Below are positions 1-11,193 of a DNA stretch of 64,000 nt, piece by piece (position 1 is the stretch's first letter; the number at the start of each line of letters is the position of its first letter). The DNA lies in the NCBI RefSeq assembly GCF_000003815.2, contig NC_049980.1:7720678-7784677 (forward strand), given 5' to 3'. Under the pieces are notes generated by a model that worked only from the letters and a program-made list of their open reading frames with translations, was not told the origin of the DNA and did no database searches. Both the position numbers and the translations under genes were made by a program. This DNA is from Branchiostoma floridae. Taxonomy: Eukaryota; Chordata; Leptocardii; Amphioxiformes; Branchiostomatidae.

Positions 1-1967
1 AACCGGAATGTAACAATTACTATGGTTCTGCCCTCACCTTGCATTTTTCAGACACTCTATAAAATGTTTTCTTGTGAAAATAATCTCATTCTTGTAAATC
101 CGTATAGAGGTCAATCAAATACGCAGTATTGGCAATTTAATATGAATAGGTTACATGTTCCTCTGTTAGTTCTCTATTAGTCTCTTATGTACTCTGTTAG
201 TTAATACTGACAAGATGGGAGCCGCGAACTCTGTTTACTACGTCATTTGATTGACGGGTCCCAAACAGGTCCCGCAAAACGTCCTGTCGTAAACGCACCT
301 TGCCAAGGCCAGGGCCCAGCCAGGCAGTAGGCGTTTGAACTTTGGCGTGTAGCCATTTCTTACTACCCTAAACAACTATATCACACGCTACACAGACGTA
401 TAGTGACTTCGAATATGATGCTGCTGCGATCTCTCCGGTGATAACATGGTAAGATACAGAGTAGATATTTCTTTACCTTGCATATTTATCTTTGATATTA
501 TGCACAAAACAACATCATGGTAGGGCTTCTTTCACAACTCGATGTATAGTTACCATTTACCAACATGTGACATGTAAACATTTTGATGATCAGTCGATAT
601 AGAGTGGGAGACTTGTAAACATTTGTGAAAAAACGAGAGTTCTGCGTCTCGCCATCGTTTCCTTGTGCCTGCGGCCATGTGCTGGGTCATCATTAAATAC
701 GGCCCACTGACTACATATAAACAACTCGTGGTTGACATTTGGAATGATAAGGCAACGATTATCTACTTGCTTTGAAAAATTACCTCTACCCTGTATTTCT
801 TAGAAAATATGATCCTGGGAAGCTTATATCCTTATCTAGGCTGGTGGATGTTAGTGTTGATTGCAGAGGTCTTTGTATAGTCACGTATACAAGTACATTT
901 CAAATTTGCATGTCAGGACAGAATGTCTTGATCATATTGAACTGATGTGTCGGTATGTTTTTCATACTCTTTCCATTCTTTTAATGAATTGAACTCATTT
1001 GAAGATGTATACAAAGGGCTTAGAGGGTGACAAATCATCTCTCTATTCTCTACTATTCTGCAAGAAGGTACTCAAACTCACGCTGTACACTTTTCTCAGC
1101 CTGGTTCTCAATACTAACTTGGTTGGGATCCTGTAGTGTCAGAGGATGCTACATCGGTGGACATGACGAATTACATAGAGTAAATGTGGAAATGCTCTTT
1201 CAAAGGCGTGCAGTTAGGTTTGAATGTGTGTTGAATCGTAGTAACTTTTGTAAACTATGGAGAAAAATATTCTGTATGCATTTTTCTTCCATTTCCTTCC
1301 CAATAGAGGAGCTGCATTACCTTAAGTACATTTGATGATTTGTCGGATTTTTTGTGGGTTCAAGAATTGAATCTATCTTTGTCAGCTTTTATCTGTGTTG
1401 GGTCATTTTATATCTTTGTTGTGCAAACACCTTTCGGACTGTTGTCTATCTCCCGAAGAACGAGTAATTCGATTACTGAAAAATTCTAATCAGTCAGTCT
1501 AAGAAATGAGTTTCCTACAGTTTGCTCTCGACGTCGTCTTCTAAAAATGGACTTAAAACTTGCTGGAAATTCTTATAATTTGATTGAAGCTAACAGTTCA
1601 CTTCTAAATTATGGACAAAGTATATGTCTCAAATGCATGAGGCTGTTATGAGGATATGAAATTAAATAATTGGTGTCAAAATCATTCTTTCAATTATTCA
1701 TTATACTTAGTAAATACTTTTATTGCAGTCCCATCCACTCAACATCGTCTAATGATATGATACCAGACACAGCGCAAATAAATAATTAATGGACATGTCT
1801 GCCTTCTACAGATCTTTTGTTTACAATATTGATTGATATAAGGAAATCGAAAAACACTTCATGCAGCAGCTATATTTGCATTCACCCTCGATTCAATGTT
1901 TGTAATAACAAATAAAAGAGGCAAACAAATAATAATTCATCGTTGACAGGGCTTCAAGAGAGGGACG
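1..1967. other. Upstream region of gene 1, no gene recognised
   Basis: AT-rich sequence with only short, composition-driven reading frames (for example 1027-1335) and no recognisable domain. It should contain the promoter and any 5' UTR of gene 1. A possible 3' splice site (AG at about 1948-1949, 18 bp before the start codon) would allow a non-coding first exon further upstream, but nothing fixes its position. Confidence 0.5.
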
Positions 1968-4900
1968 ATGCTGCTGCTGCCGAAGATTCTCGCCGTTGTG
2001 GTGCTGTGCCTTGATGTCCAGGGAACAGCCGGTCAGTTCTGCAGTCTCCGAGGCTGCTGCTCGGGAGAGGACGACTCCTGCAGTACTCCTGACGGGAACG
2101 GCGGCGTCTGCTACTGCGACCACTTCTGTCTTCTCACCGGTGACTGCTGCCCGGACTATGCCGCCATCTGCGGTAACAATGTCACTTGTATAATTATGTT
2201 GGCATAAAACTGTAACAGAAACAGTAACAATTGTTAGCACTGTTTTATCTATATACTAAGAAAGACATCGTTTATATTTTCGTTCACTTTATTCTGTGTC
2301 ACATCTTTATAAACGCCCAATCCTACATTTGTTCTATTTGTGACTTTTTTGTACATGTCATTCTTGTTACTCTACAGAATATAGAATTGATGGATTCTAT
2401 ATGGTAATGTCATACAATAGCATATGGCAAAAGTCCAGCACATCAGGAAATTCATTCGACATTCATTCAATCAATTTTGCACTCCAATAATCTGCAACTG
2501 GAAACAGCATGTAAGGAATCTCGTTCATCTCGGTCTTATACATACACATGTACATGTATATGATGTTCATCTCACAGATGAGGACGAGTGTGCCACAGAA
2601 CCATCTGTCTGTCACGTGAACGCCACGTGCCACAACACAGTAGGGTCGTATGAGTGCGTCTGCAAAGAAGGATTTGTTGGAAATGGTGAACATTGTGTTG
2701 GTAAGCAGAGCTTCACTCAGGATTTGTACATTAAGGATTATAAGACAACTGAAAATTCTCCTTCTATATTTTACCATGTTTAATACTACTAGTATAATGG
2801 TGATAGAATTCAAATAAATTGCTGCATCTTCTTTTATATTCAAGCTGCTGCACATAGTCTCATCGCCAATCGAACTAGAAATCAACAAAAAGACATGCAT
2901 ACGTGTAGCAAAGTGGCAAAGATCCCTGGACCCATTATAAACTAGTAAAAAGGTTTAGATAACCATACATATTGAACAATCGCATCCAACGACGTCATTT
3001 GATTGACATTTGCATTTGTTGGTGAGGCAATGCCTCAGTTGGCATCAGATCTAGAATGATGATGTATCATAATAATTTCAAAACCCAGCATGTTACTGTA
3101 ACCTGTACTTTTGTCAGACGAAACCTTGGGACCCTGCGCGACCCACACGTCAATCAACGAACCTCGGCGAAGCTCGGCCTTTGTTCCCGGCCCGACTGAC
3201 GCACTCATCTGTGACAACGTGCTGCCCGCAGGCTGGTACCGGTTTGTTACTGATGACAGTGGCGGGAAAATGCCGGAGACATGTGTTGAACAGTTTCATT
3301 GTGGCACTCAGGTGAGTGATGAATTCTTTAATTTTTAGAAACTGACACCAGTAGATGAAGTTTTGCAAAGTTTTGCACAGTACTTCTTCAATCATGCCAC
3401 ACTATATTTATAATCTCATTTCATTACGAATTTTAAACTTTGCAATAACGTGTTCTTATATTTGGACGATATTTCATGTAGAATATCTTTTACATCATCA
3501 TCAAAGTAGGTGATGGCTGATAGAAACCCCGGCTAATGGCAATGTTTCGTAAAGTATTCATCGGTGATCTACTGTCCATACTCATAGAAATAATGTGATA
3601 CTCGTACACATAGTTCTTTCCTAGCTAGAGTTGGATCATCATTTCCAACAGGTTCCGGTCTGGTTGAACGGAGCTCACCCTACAGACTACCAGGCGGTGG
3701 ATCGTGAAGGCTGCATGAACTACGGAGTACCCGGCGACTGCTGCACCTTGACAGTCCAGATCCAGGTGCAGAGGTGCCCGGCATCCAACGGGAATCCAGA
3801 CTTCTTCGTCTACAACTTGCAGCCGACGTTTGCCTGCGATATTGTTTATTGTGCAGGTGTGTGTCCATGGTCGTCTAATTACCTATTCCTCATGAAGACT
3901 TGACAAAAATCTGCGATGAAATTAGTATAAAATAGAGATTCTAACAATCATGAAGAGTCTAGTCCTTTGAGACGGACATCATTGCCTCACGTTGATGCTT
4001 AGCAATGTGGGTACATTGGAGCAATTAAGAAATTATTACATTTACATTAGATCCAACTCCCGTGGACAACACTACCACGGCGCTACCTACCCGGCGGATA
4101 CCGCGGCAAACCGTGGGTAGCAGCAGGAGTACTAGTGAGCCAAGTGTCACAAGAACCATGACGATAGGCAGCGCGACCCAGAGGACGGCAGCAATGGCGG
4201 CCAGAACCTCCGCTACACCGACTGACTCGGGTGGAGCTCCTGTCAGCACACTGATAGGACACAGCACAACAAAAAGCACCTCCACAAAGCTGGAAGAGAA
4301 CATTAGGACAGCTGGTGAAAGCACAACACCGATGAACCTGAGGACAAGGACAAGCACACCTCGAACTGTGAGTAGGAGTGGAAGTGCTCAAAGTGTCACA
4401 CGAACCGCTACGATAGACAACGCCACCCCAAGCCATGGGACAGCAGCAGTGGCGGCAAAAACCTCGGCTACACCTACTGACTCGGGTGGAACTCCTATCA
4501 ACAGCCACAACACAGCAAAAAGCACCTCCATGAAACCTGAAGAGAACGGCAGGGCAGCTGGTGAAAGCACAACACTGATTGGTCGGAGGACATGGACAGG
4601 TGCACCAGATGAACAACAACCAACCGCACCAACAAGCAGGAGGACTGCAACAGGCGATGGAGTAACTGACAGTCCAGGTGAAGTACCATTATTCATCATA
4701 CCTTCTACTAAACTTAAGAAATGACTGTGTCAGGTTGCCATTGCATTTCAGTTCGCAAGTGGCACTCACTCACTCACTCACTCACTCACTCTTCCTCGCC
4801 GCGATCAAGTGGCACAATCGATTAATCATACATGTACAGCATATACAACCATGCAGAAGGTATCTACTGCACCCAATAACAGATACAGTGAAATTAACAT

Positions 4901-6990
4901 TAACATTAACGTTAACATTAGGACTTTAATATTTAGAGGAAGGAGAGTAGGGTATTGGCTGCTCACAAAGCTACAAATGTATCGTTTAAAATCATCTATC
5001 TGAAGAAGAAGGTCGGTGTACTCGACCGAAAATTCATGTGAGTCTTTCTGTTGTGTTGAAACAAAGTTTAAATTTTTCACTATGGAATTTACCAACACAG
5101 ATGAGCTTTCATTCGGGCATCGTTTTAAGTTTGGCGAACCGTTGACACCACGTGATTCCTGTTGATAGTGATGGTATGGCTTGAACATTAAACGATGTCA
5201 ACGATGGACATTATCTCATTTCTCATCAAGTTTCTTATTGCGTTAGTGTACACTGTATACCCAATCTTAGTCCGTATTTTTTATCTGCAGGTATTCGTGC
5301 AATAAAATGCAAAAAACAACAACAAAACATCTATATGCATAATCCTCTGCTTTAATAGTGGATACAAAAACATCGTCTGATCCGATAGGGAACAGCCTGA
5401 GGCAGTGTTACCAGACAGTAAAAGATTGTGGCGCGTTTGAGAATAATTGGTGCTATCGGTAAATGTCAAGACTTTGCTTTCTTTTGTTCACCAACCATAC
5501 CTTGCGCGTCAATTTTGCTCATTTGGGGATCCGCTAATAGGGGCATTACTACATAGGCGAATGGTTTTCAATGCGGTTTCAGGAGCACGCAGCGTGGTGT
5601 GAAATGTGTAGGACACCTTGCATTACTTCCTGCAGGTGCAAACCTCTTAGTTGAGTACAGATACCTGCCTACCTACCTATCTAGTCCCTTGATCTCCAGG
5701 TCGTTGGGGGGTCAAAGTAGACATACCTTAAACAACAGGAGTACGGATATCATTCATAAAACATCAACAATTGGAAAAGAACGTATTTCTACACCAAGCC
5801 TCATACTCTGGAGAATAGATAAATATCACTGAAAAGTCTTTTGCCATTACCAATAATTTCAAGATATACTAACTTAACTTAAGGTCCTTCTGTCAAAACA
5901 CCTCATGTACGAAACCTCAGGACCCAAGACGGTCAGCAGTTGTATTACATTTGTACATTGCTGTCTTCACAAGGGGGACGTCTTACAAACAGGTAGAGTT
6001 GAAATAACAAAATACTATGTATTCAATGTACTCCTATTCTGTCTTTACTTACTTCAGGCGCTATGTCTAGTAAAGGAGTCATCATTGGCGCCACTTGTGC
6101 TGGACTGATCTTTGTTCTGGTGACATCTATCATCATCTGTGTGCTGTGTAGAAAAAGGTATCGTCATTACGTCTGGCCCGAAAACTCTCAATTTCCATAT
6201 TGACGATGTTGTGATGTTTTTGGCCTCAGTGTAATAACCTACTGCATGCAAAAACATCATGGTTTATTGTCGTCCAGCCATATTGTCAAGATTATTTCCC
6301 ATTGATAGCCACATAGAGATGAAACTGAAAATGAGTCAAAGACAAACTGTTGCCTCCCATTTGCACTTCTGTGATGGAGCACAGCTGGGAAAGGTCACAA
6401 ACCTAAATGGTTGTTTGATGACTATTTGTGTAATATGCCGTTGTTTACAAGATTTGTTCTGCTATGACGGTAAATGACACATTCCTGTATTTTCTATTAG
6501 AAAACCGTCCCAGAATACCGAGAAGGTGACCCCAAGTGGCGATGACGCTGTAGCCCTGGGAAACCTGAGGAACACTGATGGGAACGTATATGACGTTATA
6601 GTAGATACTAAGGGGTAAGGGATACATTTTCGTATCTCCAAATATAGTTTCGCGAATATCTTCACGCTATAAAAGGGATAATGTCATGTCATCGAATCAA
6701 AAATGTAATTTTCATCGCTTAATGAGATGATCTGCAATTCTATTTCCAGATCGGAAGACCCTCCTCATGAATACCTAGCGCTGTCCTCATTTTCAAGTCC
6801 ATTGAAACTTGCAGGCAGTGTAAACATCGGTGGTGGATTGAAAGACCAGCAGGGCACCAATAAATCTCCACCGTCAGACGACCACACATATCAGAGCCTT
6901 GGTCCTACTGAGCCTGAGTACAACCATGAATATCAAAGTCTTACTCCACTCGGACATGACTACGAGAATCTAGGGTTTATGTCTGAATAG
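1968..6990 (+). CDS. Gene 1: SMB-EGF-D8C-mucin transmembrane receptor with ITAM-like tail
   Basis: Eight exons: 1968-2172, 2578-2700, 3118-3311, 3652-3856, 4051-4677, 6058-6157, 6501-6614, 6750-6990. They sum to 1,809 nt, which is 602 aa plus stop, with GT/AG at every junction and matching phases. Domains by residue: signal peptide 1-22; somatomedin B 24-68 (Cys-rich, GDCCPDY motif); calcium-binding-type EGF 69-109 (DEDEC start); D8C 110-242 (AGWYRF, HCGTQ and DCC motifs); Ser/Thr-rich stalk 243-451; transmembrane helix about 459-482; cytoplasmic tail 483-602. Tail tyrosines are Y515, Y531, Y570, Y580, Y584 and Y594. The start is the first ATG before a clear hydrophobic signal. SMB, EGF and D8C are extracellular interaction modules; adhesion or ligand binding plus tyrosine-based signalling or endocytosis is inference. 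I know no named orthologue. Its N-terminal half is paralogous to gene 2. Confidence 0.88.
3118..3856 (+). other. Gene 1 exons 3-4: D8C domain
   Basis: Two exons (3118-3311, 3652-3856) encode a domain of the uromodulin/GP2/VWDE N-terminal type: [12 protein letters not shown] near the start, [16 protein letters not shown] at the exon join (phase 0), then [14 protein letters not shown] and VYNLQP. Exon 4 matches gene 2 exon 4 at about 89% of nucleotides by eye and has the same length (205 nt); exon 3 differs in length by one codon (194 against 191 nt). Confidence 0.85.
4051..4677 (+). other. Gene 1 exon 5: duplicated mucin-like stalk
   Basis: A single 627-nt phase 1-1 exon encodes 209 residues rich in Thr and Ser, with N-x-T sites such as NTT and NAT. 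It contains two tandem copies of a repeat of roughly 80-100 residues. Each copy begins S-V-T-R-T, carries the block [10 protein letters not shown], then a KSTS-K-x-EEN block, then AGEST. The composition suggests an O-glycosylated, extended stalk lifting the N-terminal domains away from the membrane. Gene 2 has no counterpart. Long antisense frames here are by-products of the biased composition. Confidence 0.8.
4763..4790. repeat. (CACT)n microsatellite in gene 1 intron 5
   Basis: Seven perfect CACT tetramers. A second short simple repeat, (ATTAAC)n, follows at about 4892-4920. Confidence 0.95.
4996..5130 (+). mobile_element. Penelope-like element terminal fragment with hammerhead-like hairpin
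   Basis: This part of gene 1 intron 5 matches, with scattered changes, the terminal repeat of the Penelope-like element at 40626-41307: shared blocks are the GTCGG...CCGAAAAT hairpin, AACAAAGTTTAAA, TTCACTATGGAATTTACC and ACACAGATGAGCTTTCATT. At 5000-5032 it reads CTGAAGA, a GGTCG/CGACC hairpin (5011-5027), then GAAAA, an order like the conserved core of hammerhead ribozymes known in Penelope-like elements. Four extra bases before the stem make ribozyme activity doubtful. No coding part is present. Confidence 0.6.
6058..6990 (+). other. Gene 1 exons 6-8: transmembrane helix and tyrosine-motif tail
   Basis: Exon 6 (6058-6157) encodes one hydrophobic helix (about residues 459-482) followed by a basic CRKR stop-transfer. 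Exons 7 and 8 (6501-6614, 6750-6990) encode a 120-residue tail. It carries Y515-DVI, Y531-LAL, Y570-QSL, Y584-QSL and Y594-ENL. The pair [14 protein letters not shown] is YxxL-x6-YxxL, the spacing of a canonical ITAM; Y515 and Y531 form a second pair spaced by 12 residues. The same motifs would also fit AP-2 YxxPhi endocytic signals. A Pro-rich linker separates the two groups. Confidence 0.8.
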
Positions 6991-9599
6991 TGACATTCAT
7001 TTCCTGCTAGATATATATGGTGGATATATTTGCTGGATTGCATGATAATATAGATAATAGATATAGATAATATAGATAATGCCAGATTTTACTACAGTCA
7101 ATTCGCTCCCAAAACATGATAATATATTACTGAATAAGCATGAGACCATGTCTATACAATGTACAATGTGCCATGTACAACTCTGATAGATTGCATTTCT
7201 GAGTAGGAAAATGTGTAAAAGTAGCCACGATTATTCAATTTAGGGTATCATTTTTCTTTGATAGCATTGTGGATTCTCAGCACAGAGAGTTTTTATGATC
7301 ATATATTAGTATAATGAATAGGTGGTAAAAATTAACTTGTAAGAGGATTATAACAAAACTTGGAAAACAATAACAAACTTGATTTATCTCTGAATGATTA
7401 GAATGAACGAACTATCTGGATATGGCTCTCTATATACTCATCGATAATCATGTTCAAGATGTAACTACATGTAATATGCAATGTTGAATTTTGATGTTTT
7501 ATGAGTAACAGACAAGCAAGATATGTGTCACTTTTTGACTCTATGCATATTCATGACATTCAGTTTGGCATGACTTTTCACAGTTCAGTGATGCTCAGTG
7601 CTGCCACACCTACATGTAGTCAAGGCAGGCCTGGGGAAGCACTAAATATCATATGCCCTATTCGGGGCCCAAGTTGGGTAGGTTGCTAGGATAGGTGGGT
7701 CTTAAGCTGACAACACATATTTTCCATATTGACATCAACAATATCTAAGAAGAGTAAAACTTCAACAAAAGACTCTGTTGGCTAACAAAGAATATCTTTT
7801 CTTAGGTCGCCTTAGCATATGTTTGGAAATATCAAAACGCCAGGGATGCAGAATTATGTCAAGGATCATGTACAGCGTAGCTGTTTTTGCTGGAAGAAAT
7901 TTTTGACATGAGACATGAAATTAACAATTTTCGTAAATTCGTATCAATTTTCTCCGTTCCTGTTACCATATCTAGTTTTTTTTTTCATTTATTTCATTCC
8001 ATTCAGAGTAATCACTGAACGTGAAGGATACAAGTGGTAGGTGCTAGGCCTATTCAATTCATTCCAGCACCAGCGATTTTTTTACAAATTTCTTCCAATA
8101 CCAATTAAATGGAACGTATAGTGAATACGTAGAATGTGTAGGCGATTCTCATAGTCGTCTATTTCTCTTTGCAAAATTGGAGAAATTACAAAATCTCTAC
8201 ATGTTGAGTTTCCTGACAGAAAGATGTCAAAGGACAAAGGGCAATGGTGTGTTGTTTACATCTTTCTACCAAGATAGACACACATCTGTAGCACTGCCAA
8301 CCTCTTCAAGGTGCCTTCCTACTAGGTCACCATAGTTTTGTGTATCTTGAATTCTAAATATTGTTCAAGTCTGCCAATTGCCCCATCCTGTCACAATATG
8401 CGGTGGAAAGTTTTTCATACTAAAATGTGGATGGTGGCTCAATGCTGTGAATGCTGCGTACTTCTCCATTTCCTCATGCCCGAGGCGACATAATAATTGT
8501 TCGTACAAAAGGTTGGACCTCAAATAAGGGTGATGCAATCGCTCTGTCTAGTTTAACCAAACTGCAAAATCTCAAAGTTGCATCTGCAATTTATCACTCA
8601 CATATTTAGTTTATTTAGGAAACGTAATATTCCTGTTGAAATAACTTGTTTAGTATTTGAGCAGGAACCTCCTGTTGCGCCAAATTGCCCCGATTCCTCA
8701 ACTAAATCTCTGAAAAATCGCAATTCAGGAAATAGCGCAAATGGGCGCAAATTAGCGCGATTTAAATAATATCGTTTCCTATCATGAGCCAATTATCATT
8801 ACTGAACATCCTTTCATCACTGCAAATCTCTTTGAATGTAGTTTTTAAGCATTCCATATCGTTTTCAATGAGATTTCCAATAACCTGCTGGTCGCAAAGT
8901 TGGCGCACTGTTTCGGCGCAATTTGGCGCAGCCCAGCTAGCGAGATACCCATTTTAGAATGAACCAGTCCGACAGATTAGCACTGGTCTAATGAACAAAA
9001 AGGCCGCCGCAAATTGTCAAAGTGTCGCAAATGAAAACAGTGATTTGCATATCCACTAGTACATATGCGTATGTTTTTCCAATCCCCCTCACTTTCCCGC
9101 GCCACCACTGCACAAGTTCTTCCCCGACATCTTGCAGGTGAGAAGTTTTAAACATTCGTTTGATGTAGTAAATAGAAATATTTTGAACATTCTATTTAGG
9201 TGATTATGTCAGTCGAAGCATTTACAATTTCTGTACCTTTGCTGTAACGAAGAGAAACAGATCATCACAAGGTTCATTAGAAATGCGACTTTTGTGAAAA
9301 AGACACATGTAAAGCGAAATATTTAGCCCAAAGAAAAAAACGAAAAAGTTCAAAATAGACTCAATCTGCAACTTTTCTCCGCCTGTTCGACGCAACGCGA
9401 GCATGTGTTGACAGGCATATAGATCAGAAACTGTTTTGCAACAATCACTTCAGCCGTAGTCCATAACCAGAAAGAGGTTAAGTCCTCATAGGTTGCCTCT
9501 GTCATCAAGCCCTTGTAAGATTTGTAAAAATTTTGATCCTCGACTCACCATGGATTACGAAGCTTTCAAGCTATGTACGCAAATGTGCTGAATAAAAAC
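6991..9599. other. Gene 1 3' flank, no gene recognised
   Basis: AT-rich non-coding sequence. The first part should be the 3' UTR of gene 1, but no clear AATAAA was seen within several hundred bases of the stop. A short (ATAGATA)-like run lies at 7045-7080. Around 8640-8940 there are many GCGCAAA/GCGCAAT words without open coding. A short match to the duplicated units described below (TTTCCTCATGCCCGAGGC) lies near 8468-8485. Confidence 0.5.
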
Positions 9600-11189
9600 G
9601 TCTGACTTTATCGAATGCTCACACGACTTTTTCGATATTATTTGTAACTTTTAATTCGTGAGTGATGTTTCAAGAAGGGTCACGCATATATAGATCTGCT
9701 GATTGTAAATTTTACGCGTTTCATTTAATGCCACAATATACATCGTATTACGGATGATTTTATGTTGGGAATGGCTCAAAACTTTTCCCTTGCATTTGTC
9801 TATTTCCTCATGCCCGAGGCACCTCATGGTATTGTGTGTGCTCTACAGTGTGACTAATCTATAGTCAAAGTATGTGAGCTTCACAATGATGTCGACGTCA
9901 TTTTCGGAGATTTTTAGTGAAGACATCAAGGCAACGGGAATTTTTTATATAAGAGAAGACTGTATGGTCTACAAGTCCTTTAGAAATCACAGTACTCAAT
10001 TTAACTGTCATTTTGACTCTGAACAACGTCTTTATCAAGTAGAGAGTAATTAACTGTATCTATATATCTGTATCTATATAGCCGGTATAACCGCCGTTCG
10101 GCGTAACACACCAGCTTCGCAGGCACGCGGCGCGGCAGCAGCTGGTTATATTACACCGAACGACCCGTCACACCTAACTTTTGCACATCTATCTGCAAGC
10201 GTTCTTTGAAGCTATTCAGAGAAGATGCCCCTACTGTGCTTGGTGATAACAAATTCCACTCTACGATAGTTCTGGGAAAATACGAATTTTTGAACACATC
10301 AATCCTAGGTTGGTAACTCTTGTATTTGAAGTCATGGCTGTTTCTTGTTCGTTTTTGAACTGGTATTAGATACTTATCAGTTGGTACGTCCACCAGTTTA
10401 TTGGTCATTTTGTACATCATGCAAAGTCTAGACCTTTTCCTTCTGTCTTCAAGTGATGTCCACTGCAGATCTGTTTTCATTTTGGTAACACTAGCATCCC
10501 TGTTGTAGTTGTTTGTACAGAATCTGGCAGCTTGGTTCTGTACCCTTTCAAGTTTATCTTTGTCTTTCTTTGTATACGGATCACATACTGTTGCAGCATA
10601 TTCAAGGTTAGGTCTTACCAGTGATGTGTAAGCAAGTGATTTTACCCTGGCTGGGCATGCCCACAAGTTACGTTTGATCACTCCCAATGTCTGTTTAGCC
10701 TTGGTTGTTATTTTGTTAACATGGACACCCCACTTCAGCCCAGTTGTTAACGTAACACCTAGGTATGGGTGGCTTTTCGTGGTTGCTAATGTCTGACCAC
10801 AAAACTGGTAAGGGGACACATTTGGTGTGCGTTTGTTCGTTATGTGCATGATATAGCACTTATCAGGATTGAACTGCATAAGCCATTTCCTTTGCCTTTC
10901 TTCCAATGTATTAACTGAAAGTAAATAACTTGTTTCTGCCCCGCCGATACATTTAGACTGAACACCCAACTGAATATCACCGTCAGCCTGTCTATTGTGC
11001 CTATGAGTAGTGTTTCTACTATACGTTGTAGAAAGAACTCTAATATTCACTCTCATAAAGAGTTTTACACTGTTTTTATTACCTAGCTCAATCCAAACGA
11101 TCATTTCCTACAAGCTTTTCGAGGTGTCATTTTAGTTCCATAGCCGTGCAAAAATACTTTGTGGCCTGCTGAAGAGAAGGCTTAACTAC
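9600..11189. repeat. Duplicated intergenic unit A, containing a LINE insertion
   Basis: Host sequence at 9600-10050 and 10925-11189 is repeated in direct orientation at 11194-11655 and 11656-11750 plus 12714-12866 (unit B). Divergence is roughly 10-15% by eye. Unit A is interrupted by a LINE fragment that unit B lacks. Both units keep a TATATAAG box (9946-9953 here) and the same flanking blocks, such as TTTCCTCATGCCCGAGGC. No open reading frame is shared. Whether the unit is a transposon, a decayed gene or a promoter-containing duplication is unresolved. Confidence 0.7.
10051..10925 (-). mobile_element. CR1-like LINE fragment, 5'-truncated (RT C-terminal part and 3' UTR)
   Basis: On the - strand, the codons between about 10925 and 10151 encode the C-terminal part of a non-LTR reverse transcriptase: NPDKCYIMHI, YLGVTL, LKWGVHV, SLVRPNLEYA and RVQNQAARF are typical of the CR1/L2/Rex group. 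The open frame runs on to 11104, but its first roughly 60 residues come from the flanking unit, not the LINE. The 3' UTR (10050-10150) carries a long hairpin and an ATAGATACAG-type simple tail. Short direct repeats (GAGAGTAA / GAAAGTAA) flank the insertion and may be the target-site duplication. The palm-motif region is missing, so it is dead on arrival. Confidence 0.85.
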
Positions 11190-11193
11190 GCCT

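Noticed and set aside
1027-1335. 102-aa frame upstream of gene 1
   Set aside because: No domain, no splice context, ordinary AT-rich chance frame.
4025-4699. Long antisense frames (110, 178, 103 and 63 aa) over the mucin exon
   Set aside because: They are mirror frames of a Thr/Ser-rich repetitive exon whose sense frame fits the splice phases; no domain on the - strand.
8640-8960. GCGCAAA/GCGCAAT word cluster as a regulatory array
   Set aside because: Spacing is irregular and there is no nearby start of transcription to support it.
10925-11104. N-terminal part of the 317-aa minus-strand frame as reverse transcriptase
   Set aside because: This segment is also present in unit B without any LINE; it is flanking DNA read through by chance.
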